A DNA stretch of 64,000 nt from Cymbidium sinense (lineage: Eukaryota; Streptophyta; Magnoliopsida; Asparagales; Orchidaceae): NCBI GenBank assembly GCA_021442155.1, contig CM038214.1, forward strand, positions 313,441,001-313,505,000, in the 5' to 3' direction. The notes beneath the pieces were generated by a model. It was not told where the DNA came from. It did no database searches and was given only the letters and a program-made list of their open reading frames with translations. This document shows positions 11,812-23,027 of this stretch, piece after piece. Both the position numbers and the translations under genes were made by a program. Position 1 is the stretch's first letter. Each line of letters opens with the position of its first letter.

Positions 11812-12568
11812 AGCTAATTTTTATGAAAGGTGATCTTAAAGAAGTTAGTGAAGAGGTTGCAAAATACAAAGTTAGTGCTCCTACCAATGTTGGTCTTATT
11901 GTACCTATTGATGTTGGGTTTCTCTAGGCAACACTGGCCTGGATCATCAAAGGCTACTCTCCTTGCTAAGCTGGGGTTTAGGCCATTCTCTTATGGCCTT
12001 GTTGTCCAATCTCTATATGATGATGGTTCGGTGTTCAATCCTGAGGTGCTTGACCTCACTTAAGATAATCTCATCGAGAAGTTTTTGACAGGCCTTTCAA
12101 TGACCACTTCTCTCTCACTGGCCCTCTCTTATCCCACCCTTGTTGTAGCCCCCACATGTTCATGAACGCTTACAAGAATGCCCTCGATGTCATAATTTCC
12201 ACTGATTACACATACCCATAAGTCGAGAAGGTTAAGGAGTATTTGAAGGATCCTAGTAAATTTGATGTGGTTGCTGCACCTGATGCTTCTGCTGCCACTA
12301 CTCCTTCTACTACAGTGGAAGAGAAGTTGGAAGAGCCTGCTGAGGAATTTGATGATGATAGGGTTTCAGCTTATTCGACTAAGCTTTGTTGGCCTTCTAT
12401 AAAATCTAATTTTATTGTCTATAAGAGTTAAATCATTTTTATGAAATATTATTTTTGTGATTTTTTTTAATTGCATTTTATTTTATCTTATTTTATTAGT
12501 TGTTAGAGGATAATGTCTTGTTTGATTTGGTAATTTCTTATTTGATATGGAATCATTTGAGTTAAAAA
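11811..12568 (+). pseudogene. RPP0: Retrocopy of the large-subunit ribosomal stalk protein P0 (60S acidic ribosomal protein P0)
   Basis: P0 anchors the P1/P2 stalk on the 60S ribosomal subunit. The copy starts inside the coding region ([18 protein letters not shown] at about 11814). It then has a deletion after PIDV: the text GNTGLD is joined directly to [11 protein letters not shown] at about 11930-11955, losing the stretch between. It continues with [23 protein letters not shown], then a TAA at 12061, AL-SYPTL, a frame change near 12150, [24 protein letters not shown], the Ala-rich hinge and EEPAEE-DDD. A second small indel at about 12359 shifts frame. In the shifted frame the canonical end GFSLFD-stop is readable at 12362-12382. 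A 3' UTR of about 175 bases ends in poly(A) at 12560-12568, then CCCTA. No introns, a 5' truncation and a tail identify a processed pseudogene. It cannot make P0. Confidence 0.9.
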
Positions 12569-12686
12569 AAACCCTATTCCAAAATGTAAACCCTAAACCC
12601 TAAACCTAAACCTAAAGTAACTAAATAAATTAAAAAATAAAACTAAACCCTAAAGCCTAATAAAACTATGCTTAAACCTAAACCCT
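12568..12686 (+). repeat. Standard upstream flank of GRP retrocopies
   Basis: AAAGTAACTAAATAAATTAA and the following CCTAAA text match the sequence directly 5' of the other GRP copies. Confidence 0.65.
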
Positions 12687-12748
12687 AAGAATGGGCAGAA
12701 CCTTCTTAAAAAATAACTAATTTGTTCTCTTTTAGGAAAAAAAACCAA
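12686..12748 (+). pseudogene. Deletion remnant of a GRP retrocopy (G0)
   Basis: The shared 5' junction AAGAATGGGCAGAACCTT at 12686 is followed almost at once by the 3' terminus (TTTGTTCTCTTTTAGG and poly(A) at 12719-12748). About 450 bases of the GRP body are missing. Only the two ends survive, which shows internal deletion rather than new truncation. Confidence 0.7.
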
Positions 12749-13140
12749 AAAACCTATACCCTAAACTAAAACCTGAACCTTAAACCAAAAACTTAAAACC
12801 TAACCCCTAAACCCTAAACCCTAAAAATAAAATAAAATAAAATAAAACCCTAACCCTAATCCCTAAACCCTAAAATTGACCATAAAGCCTAAATCCTAAA
12901 CCCTAAACCTCCAACCCAAAATCATAAACTAACCCTAAAACTAAACCCAAATCTGAAAACCCTAAACCATAAAACCATAAACCCTAAACTAAGCTAAACC
13001 CTAAACCCTAAACCCTAAAACCCTAATTCTTGAAGCCTAAACACTAAACCCTAAGCCCTAAACCATAAACCCAAAGCCTAAGCCCTGAACCCTAAAACCC
13101 TAAACCTAGAAACCCTAAACCCAAAACCCAAAACCCTAAA
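12748..13140 (+). repeat. Degenerate CCCTAAA spacer
   Basis: CCCTAAA-like units with a short AAAATAAAATAAAATAAAA run at about 12825-12845. No gene is seen. Confidence 0.8.
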
Positions 13141-13345
13141 AACCTAAAAACCTAAAAACCTAAACCTAAACCAAAACTAAATAAATCCTATAAATAAAAT
13201 AAATAAATAAAGCTAAACTTAAATAAAAAAAAAATAAAATAAAAATGTAAACCAAAAGATAAACCTAAACCTAAAAATAAAGTAAAATAAAAAATAAAAA
13301 TAAACTAAAATAAAATAAATAAAAACCTAAATTAAACTAAAAAAA
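13140..13345 (+). repeat. Short satellite monomer fragment, copy C11
   Basis: The first quarter of the monomer only (ATAAATAAATAAAGCTAAAC onward), cut off before returning to CCCTAAA. No boundary motif is present. Confidence 0.55.
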
Positions 13346-13917
13346 CCCTAAACCTACAACACTAAACCTACAATCGTGAACCCTAAACCCTAAACCTTAA
13401 ATTCTAAAAAACCCTAAACCCTAAATCCTAAAACCATAAACCCTAAAACCCTAAACCATAAACCCTAAACCATAAACCCTAAACCTAAACCCTAAAACCC
13501 TAAACCCTAAACACTGAACTAACCAAAAAATAATAAACCCTAAACCCTAAAAACCTTAAACCCTAAAGCCTAAACCCTAAAAACTCAAACTAACCCTAAA
13601 ACCTAAACCCTCAAGCTACAACACTAAACTTACAACCTAAACCCTAAACCCTAAACCTTAAATGCTAAAATAGCCTAAACCCTAAACCCTATACCCTAAA
13701 AGCATAAACACTAAAATCTTAAACACTAAACCCTAAAACCTAAACCCTAGACCCTAAACCCTAAACCCTAACCCCTAACCCTACACCCTAAACCCTAACC
13801 CCTAACCCTAAACACTAAACCCTAAACTCTAAACTCTAAACCTTAACCTAAAGTAACTAAATGAATTAAAAAATAAACCTAAACCCTAAAACCTAATAAA
13901 CCTAAGCCTAAACCCTA
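13345..13917 (+). repeat. Degenerate CCCTAAA spacer
   Basis: About 570 bases of telomere-like units, including the cleanest stretch on the left side (about 13740-13800, CCCTAAACCCTAAACCCTAA). It ends in the standard GRP upstream flank from about 13845. Confidence 0.85.
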
Positions 13918-14310
13918 AGAATAGAAAGAACCCTTACCGCAGGAACATAACCATCAACTAGGCTCAAGCTAGATCTAGCATTGGAGGCAAAGGCAGAGGA
14001 GTTAATTATCATAATGGTGGGGGGAGGGGAGAACTGCATGTGCTGATGGATATGGAGGTCGTGGTTGGAGTAGTCATGGTTATGGAAGGAAGGAGGAGCA
14101 ATGGAGGTTACAGCCATGGGGGTGCTAGAGGGAGAGATCAGGGATATGATGGTGGATCTTTCTACTCGAGAGGTCGGGGTGGTTTTGATGGGAACTAGAG
14201 AAACTGAAGAACAGCCAATCTGACCTGCTGCTTATGGAATTGTGTCTTTACATTAGAGACAGTTCTAGTTATCTAAGGTTTTTGATTTTCTTTATGTGTG
14301 CTCATTTTTG
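13917..14310 (+). pseudogene. GRP retrocopy G2, interrupted by the Ty3 element
   Basis: Same 5' junction as G1 (CCCTAAGAAT). The GRP frame has TAG at 13959-13961 in place of the Gln codon of VNQAQSR, a change shared with copies G7 and G10. The Gly-rich tail ends in GN-stop-RN near 14200. The 3' UTR stops at CTCATTTTTG (14310), where Ty3 sequence begins, so the UTR end and poly(A) are gone. This is the last plus-strand GRP copy. Confidence 0.8.
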
Positions 14311-15060
14311 ATGAACTCATTCATCATGAAGTTGAGTACTTTGTCGATGATCTTATGGTCAAAAGTAGAGAAATGGAAGACCATCTCTTTGACTTGGAAG
14401 TAGTTTTCGAACAATTAAGATAATTTAACCTCAAATTGAACCCACATGAAGTGTGCATTTGGAGTAGCTTAAAGGAAATTACTTGAGTTTGTTGTCCAAC
14501 ACCAAGGAATCAAAATCGATCTGGAGAAGATCAAGGCGATATTAGAAATGCTACCCAATAAAAGTTTAACTCAACTCAGATCATTCCAAGATTGGTTGGC
14601 ATATCTAAGATGCTTTATATCCAACATATCAGTAAGATGTCACCCATTCTCCACACTTGTCAAAAATGATGCCAAGTTCAAGTGGGGTTACAAGTGTGAG
14701 CATGCCTTCGAAGACATCAAGCATTACTTGATGACACCACCCTATCCCTGCCACTCATACTTTACACTACTACGTTAGGGGACTCCTTTGGTGCTTTATT
14801 GGCCCAAACCAATGATGATGGGAAGGAAAACACACTCTACTACCTCAACCACCACCTAATACCTACTGAGGCTAACTAGCCACCCATTGAGAAGCATTGT
14901 CTAGCTTTAATCTTTCCATCCCAAAAGCTACAGCACTACATGCTTCCTCATAAGGTGAACTTAATCTCTAGGATCAATCCACTATAGTATATAATGACAT
15001 GGCCGACGCTATCCAAATGGTTGGCATGACGGTCCATGATCCTTTCGTAGTTTGATATTA
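14311..15060 (+). pseudogene. Ty3 copy 1: 3' reverse transcriptase and RNase H remnant
   Basis: FVDD at 14340-14351 is the RT active-site box with both Asp kept. The connection region follows (KSLTQLRSFQ, CHPFSTLVKN; open frame 14548-14778), then RNase H text (ALLAQ, EKHCLALIF, QKLQHYMLPHKV) in shifted frames. Several stops and frame changes (for example at about 14450 and 14776) prevent a continuous product. In a working element this part copies element RNA and removes the RNA strand. Confidence 0.85.
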
Positions 15061-15179
15061 CCTTCATACCCCTCCCTGTGGTGAAAGAATAAGTGCTAGT
15101 AGATTTCTTAGCAACTCACCCACTTCCTGCTGACTCTCTGCTTAGTGTGATCTCCCCAATGAACAAAAATCATGAACTT

Positions 15180-15480
15180 GGGATACTAGCATTCACCGGA
15201 GATGTACTTTGATGGAGCAGCTTCCTCTTAAAGAGAGAAGAACACAATCTACTATTTCAAGAAAGGTAGGAATAGTTCTCTTAACTGACCGCGGATGTGA
15301 TGAGATTCTCATATCATCTGTCCAATCCTTGCACCAATAATGAAGCTGAATATGAGGCTCAAATTATCAATTTGGAGTTAGTCGTTACTCTAATCATCTA
15401 GAGCATCAACATCTTTAAGGATTCTCAGCTAATTATTAACCAATCGCTAGGTCCTATACGGTTATAAAGTCCAAGCTCCA
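15180..15480 (+). pseudogene. Ty3 copy 1: second (archaeal-type) RNase H remnant
   Basis: Recognisable text MYFDGA...SS, then NNEAEYEAQI and IFKDSQLIINQ, spread over more than one frame. It is much more damaged than the same domain in copy 2. Confidence 0.75.
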
Positions 15481-15739
15481 ACACTACCATAAGTACACCA
15501 TAGAGTTGTTGGCCCAAATCCTAGAGGTTACCATTTATAAGATTTCTTGAGGAGAGAACTTTATAGCATATGCTTTAGCCAAGTTTACCAAATAGTTTGC
15601 ATGTATGGAGGATGAGTCCATATCAATAAAAGTACAAAATAGATAAGTCTTATCCCTTACTGATATTGAACTAATCAAAAAGTACTATCTTAAAGGGGAG
15701 GTTACCATTTCCAAGAAGGATGATGAGTTAGATTAGAGG

Positions 15740-17074
15740 CAACCATTCATGGATTACTTAAATATAGGCAAACTACCTCAAGAGAAGTCCTAAGCCTATC
15801 AAATAAAGTAGTGAGCACTTTCTAATGCTCTTGTGGATGGTGTCTTTACCGGTGGTCTTTTGATTATGTGTGGTTAAATTATTTAGACAAGCATGAAGCC
15901 CGTAAGATTATGACTGAGGTACACCTAGGATTATGTGGAGCTAACCAATCTAGTCTGATGCTGAATGCCAAGATCAAGATACTAAGATACCCACTAGATG
16001 TCGATGATCAAAGATTGCATGGATACAGCTAGGCGATGCCACCAATGTCAAATACATAGTGTGGTCCTACACCAACCACCCAACAATCTACATCCTACAT
16101 TAGCATCATTGCCATTTGAGTGTTGGGGTATTGACATAGTGGGTCTGATTGATCCTCCTTCTTCCAAGGGTCATCGGTTCATCTTAGCTGCTACTTACTA
16201 CTTTTCCAAATTGATGAAAGTCTTTCCACTCAAGGAGGTCACGGCTCAGTATGTCCTCCAATTTTTTAAGAACCATATCGTATATAGGTTCGAAGTGCCT
16301 TGATAAATTATATTTGATAATGATACTAAATTCAAGAGCACTGAGATCAACAACTTTGCTCAGAGACACATCATAGATTGAAGATATTATGCCATCAACT
16401 ATCCAAGGGAAAATGGCTTAGCAAAAGCCTTCAACAAAACTCTCATCGAAATACTAAAGAAGATAATCGATAATAACAAGCAATAGTGGCATGAGTAGTT
16501 AGTTGAAGCCTTGTGTGCCTATCGCACCACATATAGAACTCCAACTCAGTCTACTCTTTTTCTCCTTAGTGTATGGGTCTGAAGATGTTCTACCTTTAAA
16601 AGTCCAACTCTCATCACTAAGGATAGCTGTGGATAGCAAGATCACAACAGAGCAGAACACTAAGTTGCAATTAGAAGAGCTCAAAGGTTTGGAAAAGAGA
16701 TGCTTGCGGGCATGACAAAACCTCAAGTTTTACAAAGCTAAAATGATTCAAGCTCATAATAAGTGGGTCTGTCCTAGAGATTTTCATGTAGGAGAGCTTA
16801 TTTTAATTTTAACGAGACTGATTGTTGCCCATCGTAGGATAGGAGGCAAGTTTAAACTGACTTGGGAATGCCCTTTTGCCATAAAGTAGCTTACCAAGGA
16901 GGATCTTATCAACTTATTAATCATAAGGGAGAGTATCAAATGCTTCCAATCAATGGGCTCTACTTAAAAAAATATTATAAATTATGTATGAAAATAATTA
17001 TCATCAATGAAAATTCCATTTTGAATTCAATCTCTTCCATGTTAAAAGTATTCTTGTTTATGAATCTGCCATGA
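15740..17074 (+). pseudogene. Ty3 copy 1: integrase remnant
   Basis: Zinc-binding end CHQCQ at about 16035-16050, catalytic-core start WGIDIVGLIDP and YYFSKLMKVFPLKEV (open frame 15998-16303), a FDNDT region after a stop at about 16303, then ENGLAKAFNKT. The third catalytic residue, Glu in the copy 2 text LAEAFNKT, is Lys here (AAA at 16424-16426). The C-terminal text GGKFKLTWEC...KVAYQGGSYQLINHKGEYQ matches copy 2. Integrase would join element DNA to the genome; this copy is inactive. Confidence 0.85.
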
Positions 17075-19560
17075 TGTGTTTAGGGTAGATGTTTAGAACC
17101 CGAGCGACGTCCTATCCTTCATCGACACAACACAAACATAAACTACACACATATCTTTTGTCTCGGGCTACTCTGAGTTGAGATAACCACTCCCCCCTCC
17201 CCAAGCGATACTCGCTTAGTAGCTGCTCTAGGTCACGCTGATGTGCTACCCTACTAGTGTGTCACCCTAGTGGCCTTCTTGCTTTGGAGTATGTAAGTAT
17301 GATATGCTTTCCTTCCTTACTTGGCCACTACACACTGACAGGCACCTTGATAGTTTGGTAGTCCTTACTGCATGGCCGATAAGCTACCTCATGTTGGCTA
17401 TGTTTAAAAGGATGTGAGTCTACTATGCTTTCTTCTTTGATTAACCTTCATACACTGACTGGTTTGAGTATATTTGAGGTTTAGGATAAGTTTCCTAGCA
17501 GCTCCTTCCCTCTTGACTACTTCAAGTGTTAAACTAGTCCTTTCTTGGGGCTCCCTACTTAGTAGTCGCTCTAGGTCAGATAGCTTTTGTCCTGCCGATG
17601 ATAGACTATTATGATGATCAATTCTGCTTGGAAAGTTGTAAGCCTACATGCTTTCTCTCCATATTGGTCATTGCACATCGAAGGGCACCTTAAGTTGGTT
17701 GGTTCTCACTATGCTGATGGATACACCACTGATACTGATGGATACACTTTAGGTTGGTTGGTTGGTTCTCGCACCTTAGGATACACCAATCATGGCAAAT
17801 GTAAGTCTGCTACACTTTTTCCATTAGTTGGCCACCGTAAACCTACAAGCTTTCTTTTCAAGGGCTTAGAATAATGCCCCTAGTAGCACCTCCCTTGTGG
17901 GCACTATTATTGGATCACGTCCTTTACGACCCCATCTCAACACTACCCTGCTTACTATCAGATTGGATAGTTCCCCTTTCCTAGTAACCACCCCTGTGGT
18001 TGGAGAATCTATGTTATGGATGTATATATTCTCCCTTAGTCTAGTAAATCTGAGATAGGTCAAGGCCTACATAACCCCTTCTCAATGTGGTCCCTCACAC
18101 CAATAGGATCCATACAAATATATAAACAAAATATATATTCACTTGTGGATTAGGAGGACACCCCAGTGGTACCTTTTCCCAAACAGGTATCCTATCTTTA
18201 TGGCAGTGTCAGCAAAACTCCCTATAAGAATTGCTTGACTACTCTTGAGTTGATATAAGTCCCCAATGGCATTCACTTAGTAGTCACCCCTAAGTCAGGT
18301 TTGATTTATTGTGCTATTAACAGGTCACCCCAGCAGTTGTTCTTTCCTTTAGAAGATGTAAGTCTGTACACCTTCTTCCTAGTTCAAATGTTGCTCACTG
18401 AAAGGCAACCCCTTATGTTGTCTAGCTCTACCCCATGGCCAGTAAACTATCCCTTTTGATATGTAAATCTGAGATAGGGCAAGTTTGATATTGCCCTTTC
18501 TCAATGGTCCATTGCACACTAACGTGGTCCATAAATTTAATCTATCAAATTTGACTGAGCTCACATCCCGAGTGGATATGCCCTCAATTCAAAATCATAC
18601 TAAACCAAACAACCCATATTAAATCACAAGAAATTAATATAGAATTAATCCCTACTACTTTTGAGTTGACATAAGTCCCCAATGACAATCACTCAGTAGT
18701 CGCCCTAAGTCAGGTTCAATTTCTAGTGCATCTAATAGGTCACCCTTGTAGTTGTTCCTCACTTCAGAAGATGTAAGTCTGCTACTCCTTCTTAGCACAA
18801 TAGTTGCACATCGAAAGGCAACCCCTTAGTTAGCTAGCTCTACCCTGCAACCGATAGACTATCCCTTTGGATTTATAAACTTAAGGTAGGTCAAGGCTGA
18901 TATAGCCCCTTCTTAGTGGGCCTATCGCACACTGATAGGGTCCATAAATTAGCTTAGATTAAATTAAACCCAATTTGATTTTTCCTAGTGGAGTTAAATT
19001 ACACCCTTCCCCCTACTAGAGCCAAATTAAAAACCAACCTCCCTAGTAAAACCAAATTAAACCAACTCCCCCAGTAAAGTCTAAATCAAAGAAATCCAAC
19101 CAAACTCTTATTCCTAGCAGATAGATCCCCAAATAAATCTATGAAATCAAACTCAAATCATAATCCCCAGTGGATATCCTGAACCTGCTTCCCTAGTGGA
19201 AGATTCATATATGCAATCCCAAGTGGACTCGAGCCCATATCTCTAGTAGATATGCCTCCATATCAATTAAAATAAAACAAATTATAGTCGATTTAATCTT
19301 AATCCATGGTGGATTATAGATTCCTATCTCCACTAGATATTCTTTCCATAAATCATATAAACAAATCAAATTCAAACCTTATCCCAAGCAGATTTTCTTT
19401 TTCTACGCCCTCGACATAGACCCCACACATGTCAATGTAATGTGTGTGATCCCCTTGGATCTCTCCATGTCCTTGACATGGAATTCTCATCAAATCTTAT
19501 TTATTCTTTTATGCACACCTTTAATACTTCAACCAAAAGCCTAACAATGTATTCATTCAA
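17075..19560 (+). repeat. Ty3 copy 1: non-coding 3' region with diverged tandem repeats, type A
   Basis: The phrase (A/C)TTAGTAGTCGCTCTAGG or close variants occurs at about 17215, 17560, 18277 and 18692. Each lies in a longer similar context: GAGTTGA-ATAA, then a GTAAGTCTG block, then a GAAAGGCA block. Spacing is 345-415 bases with one double interval. From 18970 to 19560 the text is a series of CCCNAGTAGA/CCCCAGTGGA units in AT-rich DNA. Open frames at 17611-17874, 17866-18063 and 18379-18564 overlap these repeats and are not credible genes. Confidence 0.7.
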
Positions 19561-21000
19561 ATTACATCATCTTAACATTGTAATCAACAATTTATGATTT
19601 ATGATAGTGCAAGCGCAAACTAACTATACAATATCATGCAAAACATATTATAGTGTGAATTAACACACTATATTATATTATAATATATGATGTTATATTA
19701 TAATTTACTATAATATAATATATTGTCTAACATTACAGCTCATTAGATTCACTAAAAAGGAACAAATAATAAAATTTTCTCAAAATATGAATAATGTTCT
19801 TTCTGGATGTAAAATTGTTATTTTTCTTTTAGAAATCATACAAAATAGCATAATTTTGGTGTTCCTTCTTGGTGTGTGCCATGAATTTGGCAAAATTCTT
19901 CCATTTTAACCTCCAAATTAACATTTGTGTGAGCTTTGACCCAATGTATTAAAACAAAAGTAAAACATACTAAAATGTACAATAATATTTAGTAACACAC
20001 CACCACATTCATATATATGTGAAGTTATACTGTCATGTACATTATATTTTAATATGCTCTCATATAATATATTATATTACCTTACACCATAAATGAATCA
20101 CTTTAAGAAAAAAATTTATAAAATTTGGTTGAAAAATGAACATTTATTTTGGATGCAAAATTCCATTCTTTTGAATAAATGACACACCATAACACACCCC
20201 TAATGATGTTCCCTAAAGCATACCTTAAATTTGGCCAAATCCCATCATCTTAGCCTCTAAATCAATATTATTATGAATTATACCAGTACACACTCTACTA
20301 CATCATAATATAACAAACTAAAATATGCTAAACAACAAATACTAATACACAATAGTACGTTATAATTCATGATGCTACATTATGTCATGGCATCATATAT
20401 TATAATACACTATAACTTATTATATTATATTATATTGCATATCACATCACAAGGGATTGCTTAAGATAAACAATCATAAAATTAGTTTATATAATAAAAA
20501 ACTATATATTTTAGTCATATCACTTACATATTTTAAATTGAAATAATATATTATGATGCCATGCTCTACCTATTATGAATTTGGCCAAATTCCTCTATTT
20601 TAATGTCTAAATCAACATTTTTATAAATAATGCTAGTGTAGGCTCGACTGCATGAATGTAAAATACTAAAAGATTTTAAAATGCTTAGAATAATATATTA
20701 TGATATATGATGTTATACTATGCTACAACATATAATATTTATTTTGAACATAAAATCTTACTTTTTAGACTACAAGTGGCGTAGCACACGTTTGGTAGTA
20801 CAAGCTAATTCCCACTTCAAATTTAAAAAATTTCTTCATCTGGTTTATTAAATCAATATTTTTATGATATATATTAATATTGACTATAGGGCACAATACC
20901 ACAATATACTAAAACATTTCAAAACATCTTATAACATCCAAAAAGCACATCACTACATGCTCAAATATATGATGCTACATTATACTATAATATATTGTAT
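19560..21000 (+). repeat. Ty3 copy 1: AT-rich tandem repeats of about 347 bases, type B
   Basis: The anchor TTGGCCAAAT/TTGGCAAAAT occurs at about 19887, 20231 and 20581, with a degenerate fourth copy near 20825. Each repeat holds TAACA..TATAATATAT text, a block like ATGCAAAATTCCATTCTTTT, and ATCAATATTTTTATGA-like text. Four copies are diverged from each other but the series is kept in Ty3 copy 2. Confidence 0.75.
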
Positions 21001-21147
21001 TGTAATATAATTTTAGGTTAGAGTTTAAAGTAATGAAATCTGTAATAGTCAAGGTAATGTCTCTTGAAGACATTTTCCTGAGCTACCATAACTTTGTTTG
21101 GATTAGTTCATTCTTTAGATCTACTCCTAATGACATACTTATTCAAG
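21000..21147 (+). other. Right terminal segment of Ty3 copy 1
   Basis: Unique text (AATAGTCAAGG, TCTCTTGAAGACA, GAGCTACCATAACT, ATTCTTTAGA) shared with 32,240-32,377 in copy 2. It ends at TTCAAG before TTTAGGG repeats. It could be the end of a 3' LTR, but no second LTR is available to test this. Confidence 0.55.
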
Positions 21148-21488
21148 ATTTAGGGTTTAGGGTTAGGGTATAATGTTAGAGTTTAGGGTTAGTTTAGGGT
21201 TTGTTTAAAGTTTAGGGTTAGTTTATGGTTTAGGGTTGTAGGTTGTAGGATTTAGGGTTTAGAGTTTTTGGTTTTAGGGTTTAGGGTTTAGCATTTAGGG
21301 TTTAGGGTTTTAGGCTTTTAGGGTTTAGGGTTTAGGGTTTAGGGTTTAGTGTTTAGGGTTTAAGGTATTTAGGGTTTAGGGTTTAGGATTTAGGGTTTAG
21401 GGTTTAGGGTTCAGAGTTTTGGTTTTGGTTTGAAGTTTAAGGTTTAAGTTTTAATTTAGGGTTTAGGGAATAGGATTTAGAGTTTAAG
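21148..21488 (-). repeat. TTTAGGG spacer, first after the polarity switch
   Basis: The top strand now reads TTTAGGG instead of CCCTAAA. The best run is at about 21318-21350. No gene is seen. Confidence 0.9.
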
Positions 21489-21978
21489 GTTTTTTTTAAC
21501 AGAGAACAAATTCAGATTCAATATTTCTTCTTTTCAATTTTATCAACTAAGTATCACCCCAAGTTTTCTAAGACACAGGGGACGACATAGATAAAAAATG
21601 AGAACTGATGGAGCAAATAAAAAACCCTAGAAAAGTAGAACCATCTCTACTGTAAAGACACAGTTCCATAAGCAGCATATCAAATTAACTGTTCTTCAAT
21701 TTCTCTAGTTCCCATCAGAACCACCCCCGCCTCTCCAGTAGTGGGATCCGCCATCATATCCCTGATCTCTCCCTCCACACCACCATGGCTGTAACCTCCG
21801 CCGCTCCTCCTGCCTCCATAACCACCACTGCTCTAACCGCCACCTCCATATCCACCAGCACCTCTGAATCCCCCACCATAATTGCAATAACCATCGCATC
21901 CACTTTCAACTCCACTGCCTGATCTAAACTAAGCCAAGTTGACGGTGATGTTCGTGTCATCAAGGTTCTACCCATCCA
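21488..21978 (-). pseudogene. GRP retrocopy G3
   Basis: Minus-strand copy: poly(A) appears as T's at 21490-21497, then 3' UTR, a Gly-rich coding tail and the standard truncation point near 21978. In the GRP frame NITVN is followed by Leu-Ala-stop-Phe instead of QAQSR. The open frames 21705-21899 and 21754-21975 are shifted readings (Trp/Arg-rich, Val-rich) of the same codons. Confidence 0.85.
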
Positions 21979-22180
21979 TAGGGTTTAGGGTTAGTTCAGG
22001 GTTTAAGGTTTGGGGTTTAAGGTTTAGGGTTGTAGGTTTTAAGGTTCTGGTTTTAGGGTTTAGAGTTTTAGGGTTTAGGGTTTAGGGTCTAGGGTTGTAG
22101 GTTTAGGGCTTGGGATGTAAGGCTAGTTTTAGGGTTTACGATTTACGGTCTATGGTTTAGGATTTATGGTTTAAGATATA
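21979..22180 (-). repeat. TTTAGGG spacer
   Basis: Degenerate telomere-like units between G3 and the next monomer. Confidence 0.85.
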
Positions 22181-23010
22181 TTTTTTTTAAATTAAGTAAA
22201 TCGGTAGGTTTAGGTTTATTTAGTTTATTTTTTATTTATATGAGTTTATTTCAGTTTATTTTAATTTGTATTTTTATTTAAGTTTATTTTTTATTTTTAA
22301 ATAGTTTAGTTTATTTATTTTAGGTTTACTTATTTTAGTTTAGGTTTTCTATTTTAGTTTATTTTTTTAGGTTTAGGTTTATTTTTTAGTTGAGTTCTAT
22401 TTTTATTTTATTTTTTAGGTTTAGGTTTTATTTTTTATTTTTAGGTTTAGGTTTAGGTTTTTATTCTATTTTTTAGGTTTAGGTTTTAGTTTTTATTTTA
22501 GGTTTATTTTTAGGTTTTATTTTTTAGTTTAAGTTTAGGTTTATTTTTAGTTTATTTTATTTTATTTAGTTTATGTTTAGGTTTAGATTTACTTTATTTT
22601 TGATTTAGGTTTTATTTATTTTAGTTCAGTTTATTTTACTTTTGGTTTAGGTTCATTTTATTTTGTTTATTTTATTTTTATTTTAGGTTTAGGTTTTTTT
22701 AAAGTTTATGGTTTAGGTTTTATTTTTTATTTATTTTTCAATTTTAGTTTTAGGTTTACTTTTTTGGTTTAAGTTTTTATTTAGTTTTATTCTATATTAT
22801 TTTAGGTTTATTCTTTCTTAAGTTTTTATTTTATTTAGTTTTTTTTTTATTTTTTAAGTTTAGTTAATGTTTTTATTTAGTTTATTTTAGTTTACATTTA
22901 TTTTTTAATTTATTTTATCTATTTATTTTATTTAGGTTTAGTTTTTTAATATATTTTATTTTTAGGTTTTACTTAGTTTAGGTTTAGGTTTTTAGGTTTG
23001 TAGGTTTTTA
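22181..23010 (-). repeat. Satellite monomer, copy D1
   Basis: Opens with the boundary motif at 22189-22230 and follows the standard order of TTTAGG, TTTATTT and TTTTATTTTATT blocks. It ends at GGTTTAGGTTTTTAGG next to TTTAGGG units. Confidence 0.75.
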
Positions 23011-23027
23011 GGGTTTAGGGTTTATTT

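Larger units (their letters stand above)
14311..21147 (+). mobile_element. Truncated Ty3/gypsy retrotransposon, Tat-like, copy 1
   Basis: Domain order RT (3' part), RNase H, second archaeal-type RNase H, integrase, then a very long non-coding 3' part. The second RNase H between RNase H and integrase is typical of the plant Tat lineage. Gag, protease, the first half of RT and the 5' LTR are absent; no LTR pair is visible. The element starts inside the RT coding region just before FVDD and ends at TTCAAG next to TTTAGGG repeats. Those ends nearly match copy 2. Telomere-repeat polarity differs on its two sides. Confidence 0.85.

Noticed and set aside
16184..16726. Minus-strand frames opposite the Ty3 integrase
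   Set aside because: Antisense shadows of the integrase coding remnant with no features of their own.
17611..18564. Small frames in the Ty3 3' region
   Set aside because: They sit in the type A tandem repeats and are not kept in copy 2.
17075..21147. Complete LTR of the Ty3 element
   Set aside because: No second copy of an LTR flanks the element and no clear TG...CA ends or primer site could be fixed, so an LTR was not called.
13345..21488. Head-to-head telomere fusion
   Set aside because: Fusion gives TTTAGGG followed by CCCTAAA on one strand. Here the order is the opposite.
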